From assembly GCA_022829145.1 (NCBI GenBank), contig CM040746.1, positions 23,719,832 through 23,783,831 on the forward strand: a stretch of DNA of 64,000 nt, read 5' to 3'. The notes beneath the pieces are model-generated. The model saw only the letters and a program-made list of their open reading frames with translations. It did not search any database and was not told the origin of the DNA. Below, in pieces: positions 27,507 through 40,366 of the stretch. Numbering within the stretch: position 1 is the first letter of the stretch; every line of letters starts with the position of its first letter. A program made the position numbers and the translations under genes. Source of the DNA: Albula goreensis (Eukaryota; Chordata; Actinopteri; Albuliformes; Albulidae).

Positions 27507-27820
27507 TGTCTTCTGTTTGTCACTCTCACTGTTGGTGCTCAAGTAAATAGGTAAATGGTTAATGTTATTTTGGGATGAGATGACATAAAGGTCTCTGGAA
27601 ATTAGATGAAGCATATGGATCCAGCTGTACCATAGTTTTTAAATTATGGAACAGCACCAACCTTGTGTCTTGTTCTGTCTTGGCATAAAGAAATGTAGCG
27701 TTTCTCCATACGGTTTCATACATCACTATGTTCTTTTTCTTCCTTCGTCTCTCTCTCCGATCGGCTCACGTCACACAGCTGGATGGTTTTCATTTTAGGA
27801 GTGCTTCAGGGGATAGAATA

Positions 27821-27873
<53 letters not shown>
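27821..27873. repeat. (CT)n microsatellite
   Basis: About 25 CT units with one T insertion near 27831. It pairs in inverted sense with the (GA)n array about 100 bp downstream. Confidence 0.95.
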
Positions 27874-27877
<4 letters not shown>

Positions 27878-27971
27878 AGAAAAAGGCAGATTGGCACTGG
27901 AGCCAATATACCGTAAGCTTGGGTATTACTCCCATAACGCAGAGAGCAAGAAAGAATGGTGTGCTAGTGAG

Positions 27972-27974
<3 letters not shown>
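27874..27974. other. Spacer between the CT and GA arrays
   Basis: About 100 bp of unique sequence that would form the loop if the two arrays paired. Confidence 0.7.

Positions 27975-28014
<40 letters not shown>
27975..28014. repeat. (GA)n microsatellite
   Basis: About 20 GA units, complementary to the CT array at 27821-27873. Confidence 0.95.
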
Positions 28015-28019
<5 letters not shown>

Positions 28020-29550
28020 AGCAAAAGAAAAAGACAGAGATACAGCAAGAGACAGAAGGATGGTGAAGATTGATGGAAATCTCTTGTGTTTCATTAAGTT
28101 GAATGTCGAGCTGCAGTTATCATGAGAGCTGTCTTTATAAATAGCGAGTCCTCTCACTCACATTCAAAATTATTGAGAGACAGCAAAAGGACAGAATGAG
28201 TCTTTCTTCTTGGGGTGGGGTGGAGGGGGTGGGGATGAGTAGGGTTTTGGAGGGGAAGCATTACTACATTACTGTATTGGCTAAACAATGAGAAATAATA
28301 ATAAAAAAGATGTTCGATTTAGGATGAAGGCAATCGAGAAAGCCCCTCTACTACTTTGTGCAGTTTTTCAGTAAGCTTGTATACAGAATGTGTTCCTGTA
28401 CCTGATATAAAGAATGTGTTCACAAAACATGGTGTTGCTGTTACAGATTGTCGTTGTTGCCTATTGTTGCGTGACAGATGAAAGCCCACTGGGGACTATC
28501 TCTGTAAAGGTGTCAGACCCAATATATTTGCAACAGTAAAACAACGTCAGCTCCAATACACTGTCAAAGTATCAAGACCATATCAGATCCCATATACTTA
28601 GTACTATTATTCCCCTTAATATGGGTTCTACACTTGGCATTAGTATATTTTTATTTCTTTGATTCACTGATGTACACCTTAAGTTCTCTAAAATATAAAG
28701 CATATGACAGTAATCCAAAGCAATACCATAGCAATTCTGCTATTTGGAGGCTCACAGGGAAAGGTAATTAAGATACAGTTGTCATCAGATCAGGTTATGG
28801 TGTATGGTACTAATAGCTAGGAAATCTCCCAAAAAGAACACAAATGATCGAGTTTTTTGAAAACCCTGCAAAAAATGTTAACAACAGCACAGCTTCCTCC
28901 ATTTCCACCTCTACACAAGGTATGGCAGTCTCCCTGGACATTGTCACGCTGTTGTGAGCAGAGGAATGTCACCAGACTAAGTTACAGTCACTAAGTTGTC
29001 CGGAACTGTTCCTGGCTGACCAGCTCACATTTCTCTTAAGCACTGAAGTGAATGCTTCTCTCTTTCTCTCTCTTTTTTTTGTATAAAATCTTTGTGTCAC
29101 AGTATGGGAAGGGGGGCTGTAGGTTGCGTTCCTCTCTCAACATAATGTCATTTGTGGGTGTATACTAGTTTGAGCCCTTCGTGTAGTATTCTGTTTGGAA
29201 TGCAGTCAGCACTGGACTGCTTGGTAAGATCAAACAAGTCAAGGGTAGCACTCTGCAGTCTACATAAACATCCCCAGCATGGAGACAGAGAATGTTTTGT
29301 GTGTAGGGGTCTTTGAAAACAAAGCCGGTGGATAATGCTGTTGTGATGTCAAATCCGAAAAGGCGCTCAGCACCGGCTCTGCATTTTAATATCAGCGGAC
29401 TCCTGCACCATCTCTTCCGGGGGCCTTCTCTTGCCTCGGATCAAGACAAGAAAATCTGAAAGGGAGAACATGGAGGATTTTCAATTACATTGTGCAATGT
29501 GAAGGTATCAGTTTCGAGTACCTGCATTCTCCTGTGGCCACCTGGGAAAG
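28015..29550. other. Unique sequence; even-composition segment from about 29330
   Basis: A G-rich patch (gtggggtggagggggtgggg) lies near 28210-28255. From about 29330 the sequence becomes CpG-containing and balanced, continuing to about 29820 across a short GA tract. No coding frame of note. Confidence 0.4.
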
Positions 29551-29574
29551 AGACAGAGAGAGAGAGAGAGAGAC
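29551..29574. repeat. Short (GA)n tract
   Basis: About 11 GA units inside otherwise non-repetitive sequence. Confidence 0.85.
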
Positions 29575-30682
29575 ACACAGCGGCTAATTAAAGCAGTTTA
29601 CAAACGGGTCTTTTGTGTTAAGGAAGCCCTCAGGCTCTGCTTTCAAACACGGACGAGGAGAGGCGAGAACATGACAGTTGGTGGTGAATCTTAAACATTG
29701 TTTGCTCCCTCGTGGGTGAAACAAAGAAATAAATAAACGTAGCTCTGAATCTGACGAAAAAATCAAATCTAAAAATACTTCAGATTTAATTAGGGCAATG
29801 ATGGCCCCAGGCTGTTTCTGGGGTTAAAAACAACCCTTTCATACCTTCACTTTTGGAATCCTGTGTTCTTACGTATGTTTTGAAATATGCCAGTAACAAT
29901 GTCTATCAAGCTAACCAATGACAATTCAGAATAGAGCACTTTGGAAAGATTCAAAACAGAACTAAACTTTTCAATTTAATTCTGTAACTGCTGGTGCTGC
30001 CACAGTACACGACAGGTCTACAGGGAGTCTGAAGTGTGAATACGCTTATTTATTTTTTAGATGCAAATACAGAGGAAGGTCAACTGAGAACCAGTTCACA
30101 TTTTTACTGATGAATAAGGTAATCAAATATGGTTTAGTGTAAACCATGAGATATTAGGAGGATAATTAGTCAGGTGGAGTAAGTTAGTTGCTACTCTTGT
30201 AACACTTTGTCAGTACTTCTACTAGCACTGCCTCTGGTGATAAAGAGTGGCTTTATGTGTCAGAAACTGAACATAGTCAATCGCACAATGGTTGTGTTTT
30301 TCTTTTTTTTTTTTTTAAAAAGGAAACATTAACTGACTAAACTATGAATCAGTGCATAGCAACTTAAATCAAGATAAGGATTTGCAGAGTTTTGGAAGTG
30401 ACACAAGGGATGCATGGTGTGAGTGTGGCTTGGATAGAATGTGGTCATTTGGGTCATATTTTAGAGATTGATTATAAAGGCAAAAACAATGTTCAAGTGT
30501 AATACAGATTTAAAATGATGTTCTTTTCATTGCATCTATATTCTGTGTAGATTCCCTCCCAATTCCTCCTGTATCGGAACAGATAATTCCACATAGCGTT
30601 CAGTGAATTTGTAGGATGTATCTGTGTAGCATTCATACAAAATGACAGATTCAAAGTTTCAGATGACTAGTCATCAGAAACT
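29575..30682. other. Unique sequence, no gene seen
   Basis: The first 250 bp belong to the even-composition segment noted from 29330, with 'ctaattaaag' and 'tttaattagg' motifs of homeodomain-site type. A T12 run lies near 30305-30316. Confidence 0.4.
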
Positions 30683-30711
30683 CAGAGACAGAGAGAGAGA
30701 GAGAGAGAGAG
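30683..30711. repeat. (GA)n microsatellite
   Basis: About 13 GA units flanked by 'gacagag'. Confidence 0.92.
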
Positions 30712-31915
30712 ACAGAGCGTTACATGAGGATATTCTTTAGTATTATTTTTATGTTTCTGATCATAATTTAGTCAATATTCAACATTTACATAAATGCAGG
30801 TGTTATGCTTTAAAAACTCATTTCAGTACTTTTTGTGATTGTTGAACTTTTGCTTTTAGATCTGAGTCAAAGTTAATGACAGAAATTGATTGAGTCCAGA
30901 CCGATGTCCCTGCCTATTGTTCAGAGTCTCTAACCATCTGCCTGAATATTTATCTGTCTCTCCGTCAGTCTGTCAAGCCAGCTGTCTGTGTATGTATCGT
31001 CCCCCTTTCTGTCTGTGCACACAGTATCTCTGTCTGTGTAGCTGTGTTAACTTGAGTTAGTTATTTTACTCCAATTCCATCGACCCATCCACCTGTATCT
31101 GTCTGTTGGTTGTCTGTTTGTCTGTCAGTGTCTCAGCCTTCATCACGAGGAGAAAGCGAGCAGTCCCCGGAGCGCAGCATCAGCAGTTAAATCAGTGTGC
31201 CGCATAATTGATTTCTGTAAAGTCTGCTACCCTATCAACTCCCATTGTGGCTCATCAGTGGGGAGTGCCGTCAGCATCAATGCCCTGAGATTACACCACG
31301 CGAATGCCATTACGTCTCATTAGCCATCATCAGCATCTTTACTGACATCTCGGAGAGCATGACTGTCTCTGCGAATTTACATTAACCCCCTACATGGCAC
31401 ATGAGCAATGCACAGCAATAAGGACTTTAATATGAGTATTGAAGACACATATTAAAACTTGTCTTGTGGGGGGGATCATGTCCCGTAAAAAAGAGAGACA
31501 TCTGACTTAGTGGGATATCAGAGATTTGCTTTTTCTTTAGGGATGACCTGGATCATGTGGCATTCATTCAAAAATCTTAAAAATGAAGAAAAATGTGTTC
31601 CTTTTAAACACTGACCATTGCATGTCAAGTCTGGGTCTTCCCTTAGTCAGTGACATAACTGTAATATCCACAGGGCAATGAAAATGTGCTTCACTGCTGA
31701 TCATCATACAAGAGTAATCATAGCATTCACATGACATCATAACTATGCAGATTTCAATGCAAAATGTGCACAGTTTAATTTCTGTATTTCACTCTCAGTG
31801 TTCACCCAGATGCATTACCTTATTTTAGAATTATTACCTAAATTGATTTTTTTCAATGAATGTTATGAGCCTCAACTTAGAAAATGCATGTTGGAAAAAC
31901 AAATCTATACATACA
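30712..31915. other. Unique sequence with TGTC-rich tract and possible conserved segment
   Basis: 30945-31135 is imperfect (TGTC/TCTG)n simple sequence. 31140-31400 is even in composition, CpG-containing and non-repetitive, with 'cataattgat' and 'gtctcattagcc' motifs; it resembles conserved non-coding DNA but has no open frame of note. Confidence 0.4.
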
Positions 31916-31916
31916 G

Positions 31917-33250
31917 TGATGTGAAAAAGTATGTCCACCCCTTGAAAGGTTTTTTCTTAATTATTATTATTTAAAATTATCTTAATTTCAACACTGCTAG
32001 AATATAAAGGTAATCTAATTTAACAGATGCAATAAAAAAAATATTCTTTTCAATCATTTATTTAATAGAAACATATTTTTGCACGGTAAAAGATTAAGGA
32101 CATCCCTAGCTTGAATCGCCAGTCATTCCCACTTTGGCGGGTATGACCTCATGTAGTCATTTCAAGTAAAACCACCTATGTCTTACATCCACGGGGAGGA
32201 TTTTTCCTTCTTCAATTGTGTGGTGTTGAAGGGATGCCTATGTGGCCCACTACAAGTCCCAATACACATTTCTGTGCAATTAAGATCTGAGTTTTCACTC
32301 CATAACTCTGCATTACTTCATTCTGAGATGTTCTGTTGTTGTTGTGGTTGATTTTCTCATGGGTTTTGGGTCAAGGTTGACTTACATTTCACCTTTGGAT
32401 TTTGACAGAGGGCCTCACATCTTCCTAAATACTGTCTGGTAAAATGTGGAATTGATGGTTAACTTTGTGATGGCAAGATGGACAGGCCCTGAGGCTGCAA
32501 GCGGCCCCAAGCCACCATGCCTGCAATGCCATGCTTTGCAGTTGGTATGAGATCCCTCTTCTTGTTCAAAGTTTTTGATTTTCATCAAACATGAATTTTG
32601 GCATTAGGGTCAAACATCCCTACCTTTGACTCATCTGTCCAGAGCACATTTTTGCAGCTGGCATAATCTTCACCCAGGTGTTGTCTTGTAAACTTTACTC
32701 ATGCATTTGATTTCTTTTTGAGAGCAGAGGCTTCTTCCCTCATGACCTCCCATACAGATAAAATGTGTGCAGTCTCTTTTTGACAGCTGACTCATGCACT
32801 TTGACACTGACTGTGGTAAGAGTTGCCTGTAGATTCTTTGCTGTTACCCTGGCCTTTTCAGAGCATACTTTAGGCAGCTCTTGGTCAGCCCCTGGGCTAA
32901 ATTTGGTTGGACAGCTTGGTCTAGATTGCCTGGACAGTCATCTGGAATGTTTTCCATTTGAAGATAATTTTTTTGGACAGTGAAATGATTGACTTAAAAT
33001 TACTTGGAAATGGCTTTGAAACCCCTTCCAGACTCATGAGCTTCAACAACCTTTCTTCTGAGGGCCTTAGAGTCTTATTTTGACCTTAGCAATAGTTAAG
33101 ACCAATTCTGAGCAGGATGTCCATACTTACATAAGACAGGGCCCTCTACATCATTCTCTAATGTTTTTCAACCCATTCTCATATATTTTGATGTACCTGG
33201 ATCTATTTTTAGTTCTCATTTACTTGATATAACCTTTTAAATATGAAATA
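31917..33250 (-). mobile_element. Degenerate Tc1/mariner transposon, about 1.3 kb
   Basis: The left edge 'gtgatgtgaaaaagtatgtc' resembles the terminal repeat of fish Tc1 elements ending '...tgcaaaaagtatttgcccc'. On the minus strand, 32644-32624 reads LWTDESK, the usual context of the second catalytic Asp in Tc1 transposases. Plus-strand phrases such as 'accatgcctgcaatgccatg' (about 32514), 'gagcttcaacaacctttctt' and 'gaaatggctttgaaacccct' match, in the expected reverse order, the catalytic and DNA-binding parts of the gene. Length is near the normal 1.2-1.6 kb, so most of the element is present, but no frame exceeds about 72 codons. It is a dead, old copy. A right terminal repeat is not evident, so that edge is approximate. 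Confidence 0.8.
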
Positions 33251-33620
33251 AAGATTAAGAAAAAAACATCAACTACAACAACAAAAAGAGTAAAATACAT
33301 CAATTGCTTCACTATTTCAGGTATCAGGCTCTGATAAAAGGTATCAAATCCAGGTGTACATCTGAGAGGTGGCCATACATGCGCAGAAGGAGAGAGAGAT
33401 GGTCAGGTCTTGGAGGCAGCAGGCCAAGGCATGCTGTAATGTCTAACCTAATCAGTTCACAGGCCTGGAGGATGTCCAGAATCTTGCTGTTGAGAGCAGT
33501 CCATTTCCTGAGGTGAGCTCTTGTGACTGCCGCCATGATTGCTGAGAGGTCGGCAGCTTGTGATGTGGCTCGTTGCCAGGGTCACTGAGCTCAGCATCGC
33601 TCAGTGCCCTAAATATGCCA
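33251..33620. other. Unknown GC-richer segment
   Basis: Between the Tc1 copy and the SINE. Complementary open frames of 70 codons exist on both strands (33304-33516 plus, 33536-33324 minus). The minus one reads as a Leu-rich, helix-like stretch with no family I recognise. It may be a piece of an unrecognised repeat. Confidence 0.35.
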
Positions 33621-33622
33621 CA

Positions 33623-33800
33623 TAGTGTGGCACAGTAGTTAGAGACAAAACTCAGCTCTAGAAAGTCACATGTTCAAATCCTGATTGAAATTCTATTTCT
33701 GCACCCATTTGCAGAAATAGTTAAAGGCACAGAAATTGTGTTGCAATAATCTCTGTTGTGAATAATTGGATGACAAATCATAAATGGGTAACATGTCAAA
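33623..33800 (+). mobile_element. tRNA-derived SINE
   Basis: An A-box-like 'gtggcacagtagttagag' (from 33627) and a B-box-like 'tgttcaaatcc' (33671-33681) sit about 45 bp apart, the spacing of a tRNA promoter. A body with 'gcacccatttgcagaaatag' follows. The tRNA-like head is clearer than the tail, whose end I place only roughly. Confidence 0.65.
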
Positions 33801-34010
33801 CAACAAAGTAGCTGGCAGTGAAGTTTGCCATTCGTGGAGGCATCAGTCAAGTAAATATAATATCCTGATAAGGATGGTAGGTTCCATGGCATCTCATTTC
33901 CTCTTCAGAGCAATCTGAGACTTGGACATTTCACTCTAGCTAAAGTATGTGGACCACAGGCAGTGTCTGAGGAGAACTATTAAAGAAAGTCATGTGATTA
34001 TGTTGGTAAC
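33801..34010. other. Unique sequence
   Basis: Short interval before the poly-T run; nothing recognised. Confidence 0.5.
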
Positions 34011-34033
34011 TTTTTTTTTTTTTTTTTTTTTTT
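34011..34033. repeat. Poly-T run (T23)
   Basis: An uninterrupted T23 that could be the poly-A tail of a minus-strand retroposon, but no body is recognisable downstream. Confidence 0.9.
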
Positions 34034-37000
34034 AGGATTCTCTTATGAATCACAGTAATAAGTCAGTAATGTCATCAACATTATTATCATCAAAGTTTTA
34101 TAACATGCCTGTTCAACAATGATTTAGTCCCTCCAGGATTTCATACTCTTTTGTATGATTATTTGCAATCAAAATGTCAGATTTGGTGACATAAAAATTT
34201 GTGAGAAATTTTGAAAAGATTTTTTCTCATTGAACCCCATCTAAACTCTACATATACAAGGAAACAAATGAATTAGAGATAAAAAAAAATAACAGGCAGA
34301 CAGATCAAACTTATAAACTTTTTTGTGTTCTTATGTCTTATTGTTCTTATGCCTTATGTCGACAAGAAAACAGAAATAGCCTAAATTTGTGGTCATCAGC
34401 TCACATTGATATTCTCCACATCTTTCAAATGTTCAAAATAACATGTCATTCTGAAAAACAAATCTCACTAGAAAGCATATATTTAAACGTAGTAAGTCAT
34501 ATACAGCTCATAGATGGGTATACACACTACTACAATTATGTTCATTGGCAAAATGAAAAGTCACTAGCTGTCTCTGCTATCTACTTGTCATTTACCATGG
34601 ATTAACAGAGTGATTGCTTCATGAGCAAATTGCCCGAAGCCTAACAAATAATAGGTTACAGTATTTTATGTTATTAATTAGAACTATATTATGTATACTA
34701 CAAACAGCGCCTTGAAGTTTAAAAAGTATGTTCCTCGTTCTTCGGCATTACACCATTTGTTTTCAATGGGGCTACACAAGGATTCTAACATTATGTAATG
34801 GCTTGAGTGGAACGTCCATCAGCGTTGAACTCGATTGTCATGTCATCTGGAGAAATTTGCCTGGCCGGAACATTCTGCCTGCGACAGGACCATAGATTTG
34901 GAGCGGATATAGTAGACCTCTTTCAGGATTTATTTGTATAAAAACATTTACATTAATTGTTTGTTGTCTGCACTAACCTCAGATGTTTTTCTCTGTTCTT
35001 ATTGATTCGTTTTCCGTACCTAGGAAGACCAGAGGGGTCGCCAAGCTTCACCCTAGTGTGGCCGTGGCCACCACTGGCCACCCCGTAGCTCCACTCTTGC
35101 TCCACTCTTGTTAAGCACAGAATGATTTTGTGCTTATGTATGTTGCTATATGTGATTTGGCCATTATTTGGTCAATCCATATACCTGACATCAACCATGG
35201 AGTGTGAAAGCAATGGCTGTGAGTGAGAAAGATTGTGCCACCATCAGGAGGTGGAAATTAATTGTACCTCAAGGCTTATTTTCTGCCAAAATATGCAACA
35301 AAAAATGCAGTAAATTTCTGATTTTGCATTGATACTCCAAATCACAGAATCACAAAAAAAATGGAGGGATTGATAATTATAAAAAATCCTGTTTATGTAA
35401 TTAAGAAAGGTACCTCATCTAAAGCACTGGAGTTTTTATATATTTTAACATAGCCATGGTAATGCATTTAATTATGGCAGAGCATTGACAGTATTCATCA
35501 TATTTGACTGAGTTTTTTTTTCAGAGTTGTCACTTTATTACATAACCTACAGTCTGGTGAATCATCAGTAATTTTTTCACATATACCTGATCTGAGACCA
35601 GTGTTTATGACTATAAAAAAGGACGTATCTGGTCTTGAATAACTTATTCAATTCAAAAGCCCACCCATGAACAATTTGATGGCATCACAGCAAAGAACAG
35701 GGTGTTATAAGAAAGGTGTACTTTTCGCCACTTTGTTAAAATGTCATTTTGAAATGAAAACCGTGAATTATTAATTTTACAACACATCCTACATCTAATT
35801 TAACACACTTCCTAATAGAAGCTTTGTTAATGTAAATTTAGTTGCTGCACTTCTTGAATGCAATATTTAATGTGCAATTTAAAGCAACATTCTGTTTGTT
35901 TTAATACTTTCTGTACCCATTTAAAACATTCTTTGGTACAAGCACTGTGTTCATGCTCCTACTCTCTCTGCATCAATATTTCTGATTTGTCTCTTTTGGG
36001 TGAATGAGCAGACATCACGACTTGATAAAAAACTGAAATACATTTTTAAACATCAAAGTGAGTGCAAGTGACTTGTGTTAGGTTTCTTATGATGTAATCC
36101 AGTCAGTCAAATTGGATTGGTTAATGTGATATCATAAGTGTTTTGACCCATAATTCCTCAGCAGTTTTCTGGATATTTTAAGTCTGGTTGTCTTCTCTTC
36201 TTTAAAGATGCCCTGCTTCCCTTTGTACTGTAATCCATAAAGAGGGACATCGTGACTGGGCAATGGTTCCCCACAAACTCCCATGCATTTCATGTAGTTC
36301 TCATATGCTGTCAGATAATTAAATGTCGTTTTTAAACAATTAGGTTTATTGGAAGGTTGACACTTTTATTTTTTCATATGATTTTGACATCAGATGTTAA
36401 ACACCCTTTTCGGCACATTTCTAAATCAGTAGAAGTGGAGAAATTGCTCAGATTTAAGCATCTGCCTGCACCACCCCCTCCCCCAGCAGCACCAATTGAG
36501 AAGACAGTGAAAAGAAGAACCACCTCCATAATACTTCTTCACTGTGCTTTGAGAAAGGAAGAACCCTCCCTCCACCTCCCCCTCCTGCCCTATTCCTCTT
36601 TTTGCTCTTGTCTAAAATTGAGAACAGAGCAGCTGGTAATTGAAGATCATTGTCTCTGCCCAGGCCCTCAGGATTTGCAATTTCTTCAGGAGAGCTCATC
36701 TGTGCTTGTGTTTCCAGCTATCTGGCCAATTTCAGCACCCTTTTTTGTTTGCTTTTTCACAATAAACTCCAAAAGCCTTTTGAAATTGGATTTTCATTTG
36801 AGGAGCACAGACACTGTGATTATTTCCCCATGTCTCCTCCTGGACTCCTCTGTGTAGTACAAAATTCACACCTTTCTCTAAATTTGGAAGGTAACCCCAG
36901 TGTGTGATTTTCTTTTTTTACTAGTATTGTTCATGGTCTCAGGCAGAGTCATGGTTTGATTATAAAACTGTGGGCTTCCCTGGAGATGACCCAATTCTAG

Positions 37001-38160
37001 GTCAAAATGCTTTCCCACCCAGAACATTTTACTGACATATGGCTCCGTTGTAGTTTTTATTTCTTAAGAAGAAAAAAAAGATGTTTTAGTACACGAATAG
37101 CACCTATCACTGAGTTAATCACACATACATAAGCCATCATTCTTTCTTGTTCATATTGCGGATTCCAAAAGTGCACCAGCTGATTTGAAGGTGGGGGTGG
37201 AGGGGTGTGGGGGGGGCATCAACCTCTCCACACACATACCCTTATCTTTAATGCCTCAGAACTTTTCTTTCTCATGCTTGGACTAACTGTTGTCTCAGTG
37301 AACTATTTCCAGGAAAGAAAAGAGTTGCATATGTTGGCTGTATCCCTCACAATCTGCTATCTAAGTAGAAACCACTGCCTACCTTTGAAATGAAACAGTG
37401 TTCTTTTGAATGATATATTATTGTTATTGATTTTGTTCCAAAGACTCAGGAGAGAACAGACAAGCTTTTGTGACCCTCAAAGTGCAAGCTACCTTCTTCT
37501 CGATCTGCAACAATCACCAATTCAGTTTCACATTGAAGGAGTATTTACATTGGAGGACTGCAAGTCTTACACAGCCAGCACAGATAGGGTGATAGAGGCA
37601 CTGCTGCTCATTGGGTTGTGGGCTCATCATTGCATTGGAGACTTTCTTGCTACTGCAGTTCTTAAATGATGGAGTATTTTTTAATCATGGAACATGCTGT
37701 GCAATTAAAGAATTTTATATGTAGGCTTGTGACAACAGATACTGTTTTTGCCCATGACCAAAAGACTATCATTGTGCCACAGTCAGCCACTTATTCAGCA
37801 ATTTTGTTTTATTTTTTACCTAAGTTCAAAACTACTCTGGAAGCATTTTGCAGAACTGGAATGCAGCGCTGACATTTTAAGGCTAAGAAGCAGAGTGAAT
37901 GTACACCTTATAATAAGTGTATCAAAATGTTGCTTTTTTGTGTTATACTGAATGTATTTATTTATTTTCTGTACATTTCCCTGCATCATTAGCTGAAACC
38001 TTTTTCATGAGTTGATCTGAAACACTATATTTGTCATTAGAAATCCTCAGCTATGTTATGTAGGCTCTAATCTTCCTCTTCTCAATTCAGTAACAACCAC
38101 TAAAGAGTTTCACGCTAAAGAGTTAGTGGGGACAGAGCTGTGAACAAGTCAGAGTTGGTG
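34034..38160. other. Unique sequence, no confirmed gene (4.1 kb)
   Basis: 34690-35110 has balanced composition, a phrase 'gttttcaatggggctacac', and 'gctccactctt' in tandem near 35088-35109; it may be an unrecognised transposon remnant. The longest non-simple open frame in the window runs 36357-36857 on the plus strand (166 codons). It holds a Pro/Ala run (APPPPPAAP) and a hydrophobic C-terminal third, but no known domain, and an 81-codon frame opposes it. Base composition and the lack of splice context or homology make a chance frame likelier than a gene. The rest is AT-rich. Confidence 0.4.
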
Positions 38161-38162
38161 AG

Positions 38163-38167
38163 TCTCG

Positions 38168-38246
<79 letters not shown>
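38163..38246. repeat. Compound (CT)n-(GT)n microsatellite
   Basis: About 11 CT units pass directly into about 30 GT units, ending at 'gtataaataatg'. Confidence 0.97.
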
Positions 38247-38248
<2 letters not shown>

Positions 38249-40314
38249 AATAATGAAAAAGCCCTATGGCCAAAACAATACTGTTCCTTAAAAATTGCAT
38301 GACTCAGCGAGCCTAACATTGAGAAATTAGCTTGTCTTTATCCCTCACTGTTATTGATCACCATACTTCCTTCTATATTCCCACAAAATTGGTAGCGCTG
38401 ACTTAATTACTCAGAAGAGAGCCCCAGTGATTACATGTCACTTTAACAATGTGTTTTATTGCCTACAAGCAATGTGCAAGGCTGAGTGAATATAATGGCA
38501 GAATTTAAAATGAATAAGCACAGAATGAAAGAACTGTGAAAGGCATGGGGATGTTCAATGGAAACACATGCACTCATCATACAAACAGGTAATAAACATA
38601 TAACCATCGAGTATGACTAACAGGCACAGTCAAACAACATTTCAAAAACGAAATCATAAATTAGGCAGCTGGTTAAAGTCAGCTGTCTGCATATGTTTGG
38701 AAAAAAAATCATCACGTCTATATTAAAAAAAGACTATTATTCAGTCAATCTGGTACTTAAGGACTGCATGCATGATGAATCCCTAGTACAAGAGTAAGAA
38801 TGAGAAGTCCTTAAACCTCTTTATTAGATTTTATGCAGCATTAAACCATTTTAATATCTATGGGTGATTGAACTCTGGACAAAAGGACATGGTAGTTTGT
38901 GGTGATAACTCCTCAGAGACTGGAGGAAGATGTGCTTTCCCATGCAGCTCTGTTGAAATGTATATTAATGTATATTTTATTTTGAATCTCTCCCAAAGAC
39001 TTAAGAGCCAAGTTGTCTCCAACCTTCTCAATTTTTCACACTGCAGCTGTAATATTATCAAATGGGGCCTGTTGTCATTAGATGAAATCAAAGGCAGCAC
39101 GTTCAGTAAGAAACCTGTAGGTGTCTACCTGGCCAGGAGAGCAATTAGACTGGTATGTTCAAATGTTGTACTTCCTATTTTCAGGACAACTCCCAAACGT
39201 ATCAGCTTTTGTATGGTAATTTATGATTGAACAAGAATTTTATCCTCACCAAACCAGATGAAACAATTCAGTGATGTTCAAATGGCTGATTATTAAATAG
39301 TGTATACATAACACTATTAATTAAACTTATATCATTAAAAATTGTATTAAATATAAATGATTAAATAATAAATTATACAAACTGAAAATAGTAATACAAA
39401 ACAATGAAACTATTACAATTAATGAGTACAGACTGGAGTCCTTTGAAGGCAATTATGTGATTGGCCATATCCTGGTCTAGGAAGTGAGTTTTTCAGTTAG
39501 CAATGCTAGATGGAAGCAATGTCGGACTGCATTCATTTAGAGTGATGAATAAGTATGCAAGTGTGCACGCACTCAAATATGTGGAGATTACTACAGTTTA
39601 TGAAAAGGCATACAGCCTGGTATCCCACAGTGGGGAATAAAACAAATAAAGATGAGATGTGGTATAAAAATAATTCAGTTAGCTCCAAATATAAAATTAA
39701 ATTACTGCATGTCAATGTAAAAGTACACAAGCCTATCAAATGGATCATGTAAGACAGGGTGTTAATTTGACAAACTTTATTGTTTTATAGTACATTTAAT
39801 TAGTGCTAATTTGCCTTTGTTTGATATCAGCTTGATTATACATGCCATCTTATCCACTTTAATGAGTTTGTTTCAAAATAACAGGGGAGCTGGAAGTGCA
39901 TAGTATAGATATGTTTTCATTTGGAGTTTAAGTAAATATGTTATACTTCGTAATAACTTTCCTAAATTGATTGTGTTTGTTATCCTCACTTGACTGTTGC
40001 TAGGAACTCTTGGAAGTTCTGTCTTGGAATGCACATTTTAAAGTTATTTTCTTGAAATAATAGCATTGTTATAGCTGGAAATAGAAAACATATAGATGCT
40101 GATATTGGCCCCTCTCTAATTTTAAATTTTAGTTGTGAGGTAACAAGGTTATAAGGTTTGGGTTTATAAAACTAACAGGCAGAGCATTTCATTGTGATGT
40201 AAGCTGTTCTTAAAGGTATCTGCTTAACCATATTGAGGTGATTGGAGAAACAAAATGACAGAGTGTACTTAAACCAATATCCTGTGCACATGCTGCACCC
40301 CTTGTTGGTTTTCT
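38247..40314. other. AT-rich unique sequence, no gene seen
   Basis: A 120-codon plus frame at 38868-39230 and an opposing 80-codon frame have no recognisable domain. 39290-39420 is extremely AT-rich. Confidence 0.45.
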
Positions 40315-40366
40315 ATATATATATATATATGTGTGGGAATGAATTTTATGTAGCTATATATATATC
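40315..40366. repeat. Short (TA)n tracts
   Basis: Two short TA runs (about 8 and 5 units) separated by 'gtgtgggaatgaattttatg'. Confidence 0.85.

Noticed and set aside
27795-28157. 120-codon minus frame rich in Ser-Leu and Arg-Glu
   Set aside because: It is the translation of the CT and GA arrays and the spacer between them.
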